Source: Desulfosudis oleivorans
GTDB taxonomy: Bacteria; Desulfobacterota; Desulfobacteria; Desulfobacterales; SURF-7
Length of the DNA: 64,000 nt
Direction: 5' to 3'
NCBI GenBank assembly: GCA_020723325.1
Contig: DYJD01000002.1
Span: forward strand, 334,291-398,290
This document shows positions 8,719 through 17,033 of the stretch, piece after piece (within the stretch, counting starts at the first letter, position 1; every line of letters starts with the position of its first letter). The translations under genes and the position numbers were made by a program. The notes under the pieces are model-generated. The model saw only the letters and a program-made list of their open reading frames with translations. It was not told the origin of the DNA and did no database searches.

Positions 8719-11709
8719 TCATGCTTCCCGGATCGGAAAACTGAGCACTATGGTTGTTCCCAGTCCTTGCCGGCTTTCAATCTCCATGCGGCCATGATAA
8801 TCCCGGACGATTTCATTGGCAATGGAAAGCCCCAGGCCTTTGCCCTTGCCGGTTTCCTTGGTGGTGAAAAAGGGCTCCAAAACCCGCTCGCGCAAATGCA
8901 GGGGAATGCCGATACCCGTATCACTCACCGCCGCCTTCACCCGCTGGTTGTCCAGATAGCTCCGCACCCGGATGGCGTGCCGGACGTCGGTTTTTTCGGC
9001 CTTGACCTTGTTGATCGCTTCGCCGGCATTAATGATCAGGTTGTAGAATACCTGACCCAAACGATGATGATGGCCGGCGATGGGCGGCAAATGATCATCC
9101 AGATCCAGGATCAGCTCGATATCATCCAGGCTGAGTTGGTGTTTCAGGATAGCGGCGGTGTCCTGAATGGGACGATTGATGTCCACTACCTCCTTGGCAA
9201 AGGCCGGTTTCTCGCCGAAGACCTGCAGGCGCTGGATGATTTCCGCAGCGCGATCCACCTGGGTACCCAGTTCATTCACCACTTCTGACAAATCTTCTTT
9301 TTTAATCTCTTCGCCTTGCTGGAGCATAATCTTCAGGAACTCGCTGCCCATTTTAATGGCATTCAAGGGCTGGTTCAGTTCATGGGCCACACCGGCGGAT
9401 ATGCCGCTCAAGCTGGGCATGAGCCGCAACAGATCCCAGGCCGTGACCAGCTCCACATGGAGCAAAAGGGCCGGCAGCAAGATCAAATCACCGATTAAAG
9501 CGCAAACAATGGTAATGACCATCAAGAAGCCGAAAATCGCCGTGGGGAGGAAATGGGAGAACATCAATAGGGAAAAACCCAGGCCGATGGTCAGGGTGAA
9601 AAAAACCATGGGCTTGCCCACGCTCAAGATGCTGTCCCGCAAGGCGCGATCCTTGTCCAGGTCCTTCTTGAATTCCCGGTAATAGCGGGTCAAGTAGTGA
9701 ATGATGTCATCCACGGCCAGACCGATGGCAATACTGGCGATCAGGCCGGTGGCCATGTTCAGCTCAATACCGAACCAGCCCATGATGCCGAAAGTGGTCA
9801 GGATGGGGAAGGTATTGACCAAAATGGCCACGAGTCCCACCTTTGCCGACAAAAAAAGCACAAACATCATGGCAAAGATAAGCGCCATGGTGGAAATGAG
9901 GCTGTTGACCTGGCCCCGGGCCAACTGGTCGCTGCTTTCGGAAACCACCATGCCCACACCGGTCACCTTGACGCCAGGGCCGCCCTGTAACTCCTGTTGG
10001 GCATAAGCCATGATTTTTTCCCGAAGGGCAAGAAATTCCTTGGAGCTTTCGAGATGGGTCAACAGCAGAATATTGGCTTTTGAAAAGGAATCATTCATAA
10101 AAGGCGCAAGCATGTCCTGGCCGAGGATCATTTTATAATTGTTGACCAGCATGCGGATTTCAAAGGTTTCGGTGGGCAGCGAATAAAATCGGGGGTCGTA
10201 TTTATTCACCACATAGTTGACCAGTTTGAGGTAGTCGGCAAAGGAAACCGTTTTATCCACTTTGGGCAGGGTTTCTAGAAATTTTTGCAGGGCGATGATA
10301 CTCGCCACCTTCTCCGGTGCTTCGAAATAATCCTCGGCCGGACTCTCCATCACTACATGGATGGGAAAACTGCCGGATAGATCCTTGTATATGTCGTGAA
10401 AATTGCGGCGCACCGGCGTGTCTTGCTTGAAATAGGAGACCGGATTGGTTTCAACTTGCAGGAAAAACACCCCGGCTGTGCAGATCACCAGAATGGCCCC
10501 GGCCGTGAGCAGCAGATAGCCCTGGGCCTGGGAAACCATCTGCACCACCCGGTTGAGAAAGCTTTCCAAGACCCGCCGGAATCCGGTAGGCCGGATGTTG
10601 CTGCGCAAGCGGGCAGGGGGGATGATGGCAAAAAGCGCCGGCAGCAGTGAAAGGAGGAGGAACAACAGCAGCAACATGCCGATCCCTGCAAAAATCGCGA
10701 ATTCGCGGATGGCGGCAATATGCAGGATCAGCAGCGAGCCGAAACCGATCAAGTCCGTTAAGACCGCCAGGGAGGTGGGCAGGGCCATTTCCATGAAGGT
10801 TGTGATCACGGCCGCCTGGGCTGTTTCCGCAGCCTGCATGTTCTCAAGCATGGCCGCGCAAATGTGGCTGCAATAGGCCGTACCCACAGCCACAATGAAA
10901 ACCGGCACGATCATGGTCAACATGGAAAAGGGCACCCGTGTCCAAGCCATGATGCCGAAGGTCCATACCAGCGCCAGCGAAACCGCGGCCAGGGGAACAA
11001 GGGTGTACCAGATATTGCGGTATAAATAATACAGCAGGGCGGTGATCAGCAAGAAAATCAGCGGCAGAAGCACCATGAGATCCTTGTGAATATAGTGGGT
11101 CAAAGCCTCGGAAACCAGCGGGATGCCGATTTGATAGCGCTGGAAATCCGCTTGAATTTGAAGGAGAGCCTGTTCCACCGCCATAATGACCCTATGGATA
11201 TCCGCGCTTTGGTCCAGAACCAAGGTAATCGCGCTGGTGTTGCGATCCTGGGAAATGAGATTCTTCTTGAACAATTCAATGGTCCCGCAGATCTCTGCAA
11301 ATTTTTCAAGGGACCACTGGTTGCGTGGATCCACATCTTTTTTAATGCTCGGCAGGCTGATCACCCGGCGCACCCCCGGAATGCCGGACACCACACCGGA
11401 GACTTGCTCCAATTGATAAAAGAATTCAGGACTGAACACATTCCGGCCTTTGACTACGATGCGGATGATGTCGTCTGAACCAAACACTTTTTGAAATTCG
11501 CGATATTCCTTGGCAGCGGGTAGATCTTCGATCACTAGGTCATAAATGGAGGTGCGCACGGACAGGCCTGGAAGCCGCCAACCCAAGATCAGGGTAAGCA
11601 GCGCAATCAGCACCAGAACAGCCTTGGGATGATGAACCTGCAAGGCCAATAAACTGCGGCTGGCTTTGCGAATGGAAAACCGTTCTCGATAAGATGCGTT
11701 TGAACGCAT
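8719..11709 (-). CDS. RND/MMPL-family transporter fused to a histidine kinase
   Basis: This is one uninterrupted 996-residue frame. Residues 1-about 750 form an RND superfamily permease of the MMPL/HpnN type: a helix at 30-48, a large periplasmic loop, a bundle at about 213-370, a second loop, and a second bundle at about 600-750 containing GLAVDDIIHYLTRYYREF, the family's conserved Asp-rich segment. Residues 765-996 are a kinase core: His776 in [16 protein letters not shown], then HATPase with DTGIGIP and GKGLGLS. No PAS or HAMP separates the last membrane helix from the kinase, so the permease itself is the only candidate sensor. It is the first gene of the operon. Whether it transports, senses, or both is unknown. 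No accessory membrane-fusion or outer-membrane gene is nearby. Confidence 0.85.
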   Translation of the reverse strand: MRSNASYRERFSIRKASRSLLALQVHHPKAVLVLIALLTLILGWRLPGLSVRTSIYDLVIEDLPAAKEYREFQKVFGSDDIIRIVVKGRNVFSPEFFYQLEQVSGVVSGIPGVRRVISLPSIKKDVDPRNQWSLEKFAEICGTIELFKKNLISQDRNTSAITLVLDQSADIHRVIMAVEQALLQIQADFQRYQIGIPLVSEALTHYIHKDLMVLLPLIFLLITALLYYLYRNIWYTLVPLAAVSLALVWTFGIMAWTRVPFSMLTMIVPVFIVAVGTAYCSHICAAMLENMQAAETAQAAVITTFMEMALPTSLAVLTDLIGFGSLLILHIAAIREFAIFAGIGMLLLLFLLLSLLPALFAIIPPARLRSNIRPTGFRRVLESFLNRVVQMVSQAQGYLLLTAGAILVICTAGVFFLQVETNPVSYFKQDTPVRRNFHDIYKDLSGSFPIHVVMESPAEDYFEAPEKVASIIALQKFLETLPKVDKTVSFADYLKLVNYVVNKYDPRFYSLPTETFEIRMLVNNYKMILGQDMLAPFMNDSFSKANILLLTHLESSKEFLALREKIMAYAQQELQGGPGVKVTGVGMVVSESSDQLARGQVNSLISTMALIFAMMFVLFLSAKVGLVAILVNTFPILTTFGIMGWFGIELNMATGLIASIAIGLAVDDIIHYLTRYYREFKKDLDKDRALRDSILSVGKPMVFFTLTIGLGFSLLMFSHFLPTAIFGFLMVITIVCALIGDLILLPALLLHVELVTAWDLLRLMPSLSGISAGVAHELNQPLNAIKMGSEFLKIMLQQGEEIKKEDLSEVVNELGTQVDRAAEIIQRLQVFGEKPAFAKEVVDINRPIQDTAAILKHQLSLDDIELILDLDDHLPPIAGHHHRLGQVFYNLIINAGEAINKVKAEKTDVRHAIRVRSYLDNQRVKAAVSDTGIGIPLHLRERVLEPFFTTKETGKGKGLGLSIANEIVRDYHGRMEIESRQGLGTTIVLSFPIREA

Positions 11710-11887
11710 GGTGCCGCCCCTGCCTGAAGATATTCCTCTGCTTTTGTAAAATTTAACATATCGGCGGTTTTAAATGCTGTCAATTGCTAATTCAGGGATT
11801 TGCGCTGATTGCGTATTGACATTCTTTCACGGCAACAGGTAAGGATGGCCTATCCAACTCTAATCCGAAACAAAAGGAGGTATTCTG

Positions 11888-12316
11888 ATGATCGGTAAAA
11901 CCTTTGATGAACTCACGGTCGGTGACACAGCGGAATTTGCAAAAACCATTTCGGAATCGGATGTATATTCCTACGCCGGTATTACCGGTGATTTAAATCC
12001 TGCCCATGTGAATGAAGCCTATGCGGAAAAAACCTTTTTCAAAACCCGCATCGCCCATGGGATGCTGGTGGGCGGGCTGATCTCCACGGTTATCGGCACC
12101 CAGTTGCCGGGACCGGGGACGATTTATATGAAGCAGTCCCTCTCCTTTCTCGCACCGGTTAAGATCGGCGATACCATCACCGCCCGGGTGACCGTGCTTG
12201 AAAAACTTCCGGAAAAAGGGCGTATCCGCCTGAAAACCACCTGCATCAACAAGGAGGGCGCGGTGGTCATTGACGGCGAAGCCCTGGTAAGTCCGCCCCG
12301 GCCGGCCAAAGCTTGA
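11888..12316 (+). CDS. phaJ: MaoC-like (R)-specific enoyl-CoA hydratase
   Basis: The protein is 142 residues with a single hot-dog fold. The hydratase motif is YAGITGDLNPAHVNEAYA (Asp and His catalytic), followed by HGMLVGGLIS. PhaJ enzymes hydrate trans-2-enoyl-CoA to (R)-3-hydroxyacyl-CoA, linking beta-oxidation to PHA synthesis; the adjacent phasin genes support this role. AAAAGGAGG lies 8 bases before the ATG. A TTGACA at 11816-11821 could be its -35, but no good -10 follows. A long hairpin lies between it and the convergent PhaE-like gene. Confidence 0.85.
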   Translation: MIGKTFDELTVGDTAEFAKTISESDVYSYAGITGDLNPAHVNEAYAEKTFFKTRIAHGMLVGGLISTVIGTQLPGPGTIYMKQSLSFLAPVKIGDTITARVTVLEKLPEKGRIRLKTTCINKEGAVVIDGEALVSPPRPAKA

Positions 12317-12365
12317 TTCCGGTTTGGATTCAAGGCCGGATCAAGAGCGTGGGTAGAAAAAGACA

Positions 12366-12403
12366 AAGCCGATGCCCTCGGACATTTCCGGCGGCATCGG
12401 CTT
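12366..12403. terminator. Bidirectional hairpin between phaJ and the PhaE-like gene
   Basis: The arms AAGCCGATGCC (12366-12376) and GGCATCGGCTT (12393-12403) are perfect complements of 11 bases. An inner CGGA/TCCG pair extends the stem. It lies between the stop codons of two convergent genes, the usual place for a shared terminator. Confidence 0.7.
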
Positions 12404-12416
12404 CAATAGCGGCTTA

Positions 12417-12968
12417 TTATTCTCGTTCCGCAGGCGGGGTTGGTGCCGGAGAATAGTTGAAGAGCTTTTCCGTGTTTTTAATAAGCTCTTGAAACTGCTC
12501 GGTTTGTTGGGCGATCATGCGCTTGAAATCCTTTACGACCATGCTTTGATCCCCATTCTCTTCTTTTTGCATCATGCGCAGGTGCTTGACGGTTTCCTCA
12601 AGGTCCGCTATCCGTTGTTTCATGGCCTCGCATTTTTGAACAACCCGCATATGCTCCTGCTTGGGTACCACACCCATGAAATCGTAAAATCCGGAGAGGG
12701 AAGCCTGGAGATCCTGCATGGATTTCTCCCATGAACGCGCCTGGGGCGGAATCGGATCGGTTTTATCCTCTTCCTTTTTACCAGCACTTTTTTCTGAATT
12801 ACCAGCCGGGCCCAAGGTTTGGTTGCATAACTTGGTCCATGCCTCCATTCCATTCAGGCCCAGCTTCATCCCCTGGTGCATCCATTTGGTCATGCTCTCC
12901 ATCTGTTCCTGGCTTTTGGCCATGTTGATCAGCGCGTTTCCCCAGAATTCCAGTAACTGTTTATCCAT
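12417..12968 (-). CDS. PhaE-like / phasin-like PHA granule protein
   Basis: The protein is 183 residues, starting at ATG 12968 (GAGGAG nine bases upstream) rather than at a longer frame from 13025. The N-terminal part (MDKQLLEFWGNALINMAKSQ) is helical. A charged linker follows, then FYDFMGVVPKQEHMRVVQKC and a coiled-coil with a Glu/Lys-rich end. The GVV-(P/S)-x-(Q/A)-E pattern before a coiled-coil resembles the C-terminal part of class III PHA synthase subunit PhaE and of some phasins. I cannot decide between them. No gene for a classical PhaC partner is in the window. It is the last of four granule-protein genes on this strand. Confidence 0.6.
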   Translation of the reverse strand: MDKQLLEFWGNALINMAKSQEQMESMTKWMHQGMKLGLNGMEAWTKLCNQTLGPAGNSEKSAGKKEEDKTDPIPPQARSWEKSMQDLQASLSGFYDFMGVVPKQEHMRVVQKCEAMKQRIADLEETVKHLRMMQKEENGDQSMVVKDFKRMIAQQTEQFQELIKNTEKLFNYSPAPTPPAERE

Positions 12969-13021
12969 CGGAAGCTCCTCGGGTTGATCCGCATTCGCCT
13001 GCAGATTAATGGTAGTAAACA

Positions 13022-13285
13022 TCAACCACCGGTTTTGAAGAAAGTCTCAACTTTTTCAAAGGCATTATCCACCAGCTTTTTATATTCTTCCCGGCCTTTC
13101 TTACAAGCACTGACCCATTCCTGAACTGCCTTCTTGCCTTCCTCCGGCAGCCAAGTGGCCTGATTGATCATTGATCCGGCCATGACCTCGGATTGATCCT
13201 GAACCATGATCATGGCATTAAAAGTATTGTTGAACGAAGTCCTGTTAAAATCAAGCATCTGTTTAAAAATCAATTTTGGGTCCAT
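13022..13285 (-). CDS. Phasin-family protein, copy 1 of 3
   Basis: This 87-residue, all-helical protein begins MDPKLIFKQMLDFNRTSFNN and contains QDQSEVMAGSMINQATWLPEEG and a C-terminal Lys/Glu helix ending EKVETFF. Phasins coat PHA granules. It shares length and motif order with the next two genes upstream. The start has a GGAGG-like site (TAAGGAGGTAAG) upstream. It is separated from the PhaE-like gene by about 53 bases. Confidence 0.75.
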   Translation of the reverse strand: MDPKLIFKQMLDFNRTSFNNTFNAMIMVQDQSEVMAGSMINQATWLPEEGKKAVQEWVSACKKGREEYKKLVDNAFEKVETFFKTGG

Positions 13286-13348
13286 TTGCTTACCTCCTTA
13301 GTAAGTATTGTCATCACTAGCTAGACTTTTTTTCAATTCATGCCCGAA

Positions 13349-13612
13349 TTAATTGGCAGCACCAAAAAAGGTTTCAATTTTTTCAAAACCGGCATCTGCA
13401 TTGTGCTTATAGTTATCACGCTCTTTTTTATAGGCATCAATCCATTCATTGATCAGACTTTTGCCTTCTTCAGGAATCCAGGCCGCTTGATCCAGGATCG
13501 TGCGGGAGAATCTTTCCGTCTGATCCTGCAGCATCACCAGTGCGTTGAAAGAATTATTAAAGATGTTCTTGTTAAAATCAATCGCCTGTTTGATAAGTTT
13601 TTTTTGATCCAT
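13349..13612 (-). CDS. Phasin-family protein, copy 2 of 3
   Basis: The start is ATG 13612, seven bases after AGGAGGG; the upstream extension to 13663 has no such site. The protein is 87 residues, the same length as copy 1. It aligns over its whole length: KQAIDFNKNIFNNSFNALVM, LQDQTERFSRTILDQAAWIP, EEGKSLINEW, FEKIETFF. The paralogues probably arose by tandem duplication and could have different granule or membrane partners. Confidence 0.75.
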   Translation of the reverse strand: MDQKKLIKQAIDFNKNIFNNSFNALVMLQDQTERFSRTILDQAAWIPEEGKSLINEWIDAYKKERDNYKHNADAGFEKIETFFGAAN

Positions 13613-13668
13613 TGTACTGCCCTCCTTTATTTGAAATTCATGGTCCCTTGTTTGCTCTGTCAAACATT

Positions 13669-13956
13669 TTATTTGATCTTCTTCGGCTTTTCCACATCTG
13701 TCCAGGCAAAAAGGCCCAGGTACTGGTCGAAATTCTCATCCAGTGCTTTTTTTACAAAGGTGCGGCCTTTTTTTATTTCCTTGGTCCATTCTTCAATGAA
13801 CCGGCTGCCTTCTTCCACCAAGGCATTGCGTTGGTCCAATACGGTGCGACCGGTTCTTTCCAACTGGTCCTGCCAAAGGGCCACCGAAGTCCATACATTA
13901 TCTAGAACGGTACGATTCAACTCGATTACCTGCTGAACAAGTATTGTGTTTTCCAT
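13669..13956 (-). CDS. Phasin-family protein, copy 3 of 3
   Basis: The protein is 95 residues, starting at ATG 13956 with AGGAGG six bases upstream. It shares ELNRTVLDNVW, QDQLERTGRTVLDQRNALVE, EEWTKEIKKGRTFVKKALDE and the final aromatic segment with copies 1 and 2, but has a longer Lys-rich C-terminus. It is the first gene of the run and is divergent from phaR, so the PhaR repressor probably controls the whole run from the 13957-14133 intergenic region. Confidence 0.75.
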   Translation of the reverse strand: MENTILVQQVIELNRTVLDNVWTSVALWQDQLERTGRTVLDQRNALVEEGSRFIEEWTKEIKKGRTFVKKALDENFDQYLGLFAWTDVEKPKKIK

Positions 13957-14037
13957 GGTCCGCCTCCTTTTTTGCTTGTTGTGTCTTACGTTTGATCACA
14001 AGATAGCACGCGCTGTGGTATTGTCAACCCTAAAAAT

Positions 14038-14045
14038 GTTGCAAC
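14038..14045. promoter_or_regulatory. Candidate PhaR operator in the phasin/phaR intergenic region
   Basis: GTTGCAAC is a perfect 8-base palindrome in the divergent intergenic region. A related TGCAAC occurs at 14098-14103, next to the predicted phaR start of transcription. PhaR proteins studied elsewhere bind TGC/GCA-rich palindromes, which makes these plausible operators; this is an inference. Confidence 0.4.
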
Positions 14046-14065
14046 GCACAATTTTTTTATCAGGA

Positions 14066-14092
14066 TTGCTTTATTCCCTTTTCATATATAAT
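14066..14092 (+). promoter_or_regulatory. Putative phaR promoter
   Basis: TTGCTT (14066-14071) and a perfect TATAAT (14087-14092) are separated by 15 bases, shorter than ideal. The predicted start near 14099 coincides with the TGCAAC at 14098-14103, which would suit autorepression. Confidence 0.45.
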
Positions 14093-14133
14093 ATAGGTGC
14101 AACAAAGATAAGCTGCTGCCAGGAGGGTGACCC

Positions 14134-14655
14134 ATGGTGAATACAATATTGCTTAAAAAATATACCAACCGTCGGCTGTATGACACGGAAAAAAGCCGCT
14201 ATGTAACCCTGGAAGAAGTCGCTGGAATGGTCAGGCAGGGCACTCCAGTAAAAATCGTGGACGCCAAAACCCAGGAAGACGTAACCGCCTTTATCCTAAC
14301 CCAGATCATTACAGAGGAAGCCAAGAAAAAGAACATCTTGATGCCTGTTCCGGTCCTGCATCTGATTATTCGCTATGGTGACAATCTGCTGGGTGATTTC
14401 ATGGACAACTACCTGCAGCAAGCTATCCAGAACTATCTGAAATATAAAAAGGCTTTTGATGACCAGATGAAAAAGTGGCTGGAAATGGGCATGGACCTGA
14501 CCGTTATGCTGCCCAAACCGCCGCCGGGAACAGTTCCCTTTGGAAACCTATTTGATTTATTCAATTATGGTGGACCCAGCGCAACGGCTGAAGAAAAAGC
14601 ACCCGCACCCCCGGGGGACCCCTCGCCGACCAAGGATGAAAACCAAGAGCATTGA
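14134..14655 (+). CDS. phaR: Polyhydroxyalkanoate synthesis repressor PhaR
   Basis: The protein is 173 residues. The N-terminal DNA-binding domain shows LLKKYTNRRLYDTEKSRYVT followed by LEEVAGMVRQGTPVKIVDAK, the PhaR signature; the middle (residues about 55-115) is the accumulation-associated regulatory domain, and the tail is Pro-rich. PhaR senses PHA granules or short oligomers and releases phasin promoters when granules form. It is transcribed divergently from the phasin genes. AGGAGG lies six bases before the ATG. Confidence 0.9.
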   Translation: MVNTILLKKYTNRRLYDTEKSRYVTLEEVAGMVRQGTPVKIVDAKTQEDVTAFILTQIITEEAKKKNILMPVPVLHLIIRYGDNLLGDFMDNYLQQAIQNYLKYKKAFDDQMKKWLEMGMDLTVMLPKPPPGTVPFGNLFDLFNYGGPSATAEEKAPAPPGDPSPTKDENQEH

Positions 14656-14738
14656 CACACATCCCCATCGACCCTATCTTTGTTGCAAGGCACAAAACGC
14701 CGGGCGCGCGTTTAAAAAGAGTGCAAAGGAGGGTGACG

Positions 14739-16904
14739 ATGAATCTTATAAATCCCAAACAAGTACTATCCCAAAAAGCGGAACTGAACCGAGCTGCCTA
14801 TGAATATCTGGTGGACACGGCCCAACGGTCGGTCCTTTTCATGGACACCTTACGAAAACGCGGCAATGATTATTTTGATCAAATCCGCAAGGGCAAGCCG
14901 CCGGTCTTGACCTTTGATTATGAAGTCATTCTGAATGGGCGCGATTTACAGCAGCCGGTGGCCTTTTCACTGGCGCGCATCCATGATCGACGGGACCCGC
15001 TTCAAGCCAAAACCACGGACGGGCTCGAGAAACGCCTAAGCGATTCAAACAATACAGCCGGGCTTGATCCCCAAAAGCGACCGGTGATTATTATTGATCC
15101 CCGGGCCGGGCATGGGCCGGGCATCGGTGGTTCTAAAAGAGATTCGGAAATCGGTATGGCCTTGAATCATGGCCATCCGGTCTATTTTGTCATTTTCGAG
15201 GCCGAGCCTTTGCCGGATCAAACCCTCACCCAGGTGCACCATGCACAAATCAGTTTTATCGAAGAAGTCATTCGGCGGCATCCTGCCGCCCCGAAACCGG
15301 CTGTCATCGGTAATTGCCAAGCCGGATGGGCTTCAGCGCTACTCGGTGCCGACCGGCCGGATATCACCGGTCCCCTGGTTTTCAATGGTTCACCTTTATC
15401 TTATTGGGCCGGGGTGGACGGCAAGAATCCCATGCGCTATCGCGGCGGCCTGACAGGCGGGGTCTGGTTGACTTCCTTGTGGAGTGATCTAGGGAATGGA
15501 ATTTTTGACGGCGCCAACCTGGTGGCTGGTTTTGAAGATCTCAATCCGGCCAATACCCTGTGGGACAAACAATATTATGTTTACGCCAATGTCGACTCGG
15601 AAGCAGAGCGTTACCTCGCTTTTGAACGCTGGTGGAACAGCTACTACATGCTCACCCGCGCGGAAATTCATTACATTGTCAGCAATCTATTCGTCGGCAA
15701 CAAGCTGGAAAGGGGCGAACTTGAGCTGGAAGGGCGCAGGATCAACCTCAAAAATCTGAAAGAGCCTGTATTGATTTTTGCCTCCAGCGGCGACAACATC
15801 ACGCCGCCCCAGCAGGCCTTGAACTGGATTACGCGGGTATGGAAATCCGTGGATGAGATCAAGCGTCGGCAGCAAGTGGTGGTGTATCTGTTGCACGATA
15901 CCATCGGGCATCTTGGTATTTTTGTTTCCGGAAAGGTCTCCAAGAAAGAACATAAGGAAATCATCGCCAGCATCGATCTTATCGGCTATCTCGCTCCCGG
16001 CCTCTATGAGATGGTCATCGACGAAGGTGAAATCGAAGGTGAGTTCCAGGTCCGCTTTGAAGAAAGGCAGATGGACCAAATTTTGGCTTTGGATGACGGC
16101 CAATTGGATGAAGAGGATTTCTGGCCGGTGGCGGCCGTCTCGGAGATCAACGACCGCCTGTATCGGACCTTTTTAAGCCCCTGGGTGCGCATGGCCATGA
16201 ATCAATGGGCTGCTGAATGGATCCGCCTTTTTCATCCCTTGCGGATTTCCCGGTATATGTTTTCAGACTATAATCCATGGTTGCTGCCCTTTGAATATCT
16301 GGCGCCGGTTGTTAAAGCCCACCGCCGTCCTGCCAGGGCAGACAACCCTTATGTAAAAGTTGAAAAAGGTCTTGCCCAGATGATTTCGGATGGACTCAAT
16401 CTTTATCGAGATATCCGCGATCAAAGCCAGGAATTCTGGTTCAAGGTTTTATACGGCAATCCTGTGTTGCATTTTTTATTGCAGGAACGCCGCCGGACTT
16501 TAAAAGAGGAGGATATGGATGAAAAAGTCTGCCGCATAGAATGGCTGGATGCTTCTGAAATCGGTGGTTTTGTTGAAGGCATAGTGCGCATCATGGTGCT
16601 TATGGCCCATGCTGACGCCCGTTTGCGACGCAAAGTCCTTAAAACCTACGATCAGGTTGCGGCAACTGATGAAAGGCTGAAACAGCTCTCCAAAGAGGAT
16701 TTGAAGCAAATCATTCAGCAGCAGTCCTGCATCCTGGAAGCAGATGAGGACAGGGCCTTGCAGGCCCTTGCCAAGCTGATTCCAGATATTCAAGATCGCA
16801 CTGCTGCATTGGAAATCGCTAAAAAAATCGCTTTGTCCGATCACATGATGACTGACGAGAAGAACTTGATCCTTGCCCATATCCGCAGGGCTTTACATAT
16901 GTAA
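14739..16904 (+). CDS. DUF3141 family PHA-synthase-like alpha/beta hydrolase
   Basis: The protein is 721 residues, starting at ATG 14739 behind AAAGGAGGG; the longer frame from a TTG at 14652 lacks a site. The core shows IIDPRAGHGPGIGGSKRDSE and the nucleophile elbow VIGNCQAGWA with Cys in place of the usual Ser, as in PHA synthases. SGDNITPP and HDTIGHLGIF may supply the Asp and His of the triad. This is the DUF3141 family, distantly related to PhaC. The last about 120 residues (VEGIVRIMVLMAHADARLRR onwards) are helical and resemble a TerB-like domain; that identification is tentative. It follows phaR closely, so a PHA synthase or depolymerase role is likely but unproven. Confidence 0.75.
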   Translation: MNLINPKQVLSQKAELNRAAYEYLVDTAQRSVLFMDTLRKRGNDYFDQIRKGKPPVLTFDYEVILNGRDLQQPVAFSLARIHDRRDPLQAKTTDGLEKRLSDSNNTAGLDPQKRPVIIIDPRAGHGPGIGGSKRDSEIGMALNHGHPVYFVIFEAEPLPDQTLTQVHHAQISFIEEVIRRHPAAPKPAVIGNCQAGWASALLGADRPDITGPLVFNGSPLSYWAGVDGKNPMRYRGGLTGGVWLTSLWSDLGNGIFDGANLVAGFEDLNPANTLWDKQYYVYANVDSEAERYLAFERWWNSYYMLTRAEIHYIVSNLFVGNKLERGELELEGRRINLKNLKEPVLIFASSGDNITPPQQALNWITRVWKSVDEIKRRQQVVVYLLHDTIGHLGIFVSGKVSKKEHKEIIASIDLIGYLAPGLYEMVIDEGEIEGEFQVRFEERQMDQILALDDGQLDEEDFWPVAAVSEINDRLYRTFLSPWVRMAMNQWAAEWIRLFHPLRISRYMFSDYNPWLLPFEYLAPVVKAHRRPARADNPYVKVEKGLAQMISDGLNLYRDIRDQSQEFWFKVLYGNPVLHFLLQERRRTLKEEDMDEKVCRIEWLDASEIGGFVEGIVRIMVLMAHADARLRRKVLKTYDQVAATDERLKQLSKEDLKQIIQQQSCILEADEDRALQALAKLIPDIQDRTAALEIAKKIALSDHMMTDEKNLILAHIRRALHM

Positions 16905-16923
16905 ACCGGCATCGAAAAATTTC

Positions 16924-16998
16924 CCGGCTTTTCCGGACACCATGCCTTTGGTCATGGGAGGTTGGCAACATGAATAGATAAAGACCCGGAAAAGCCGG
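16924..16998. repeat. 13-bp perfect inverted repeat with 49-base spacer
   Basis: CCGGCTTTTCCGG (16924-16936) and CCGGAAAAGCCGG (16986-16998) are perfect reverse complements. They lie just after the DUF3141 stop codon and before the stop of the convergent gene at 17034. The pair could form a bidirectional terminator or be a small mobile repeat. Confidence 0.6.
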
Positions 16999-17033
16999 TT
17001 TCCAGCCTTAAGGCAGCCATCACTCCTTGTTTG

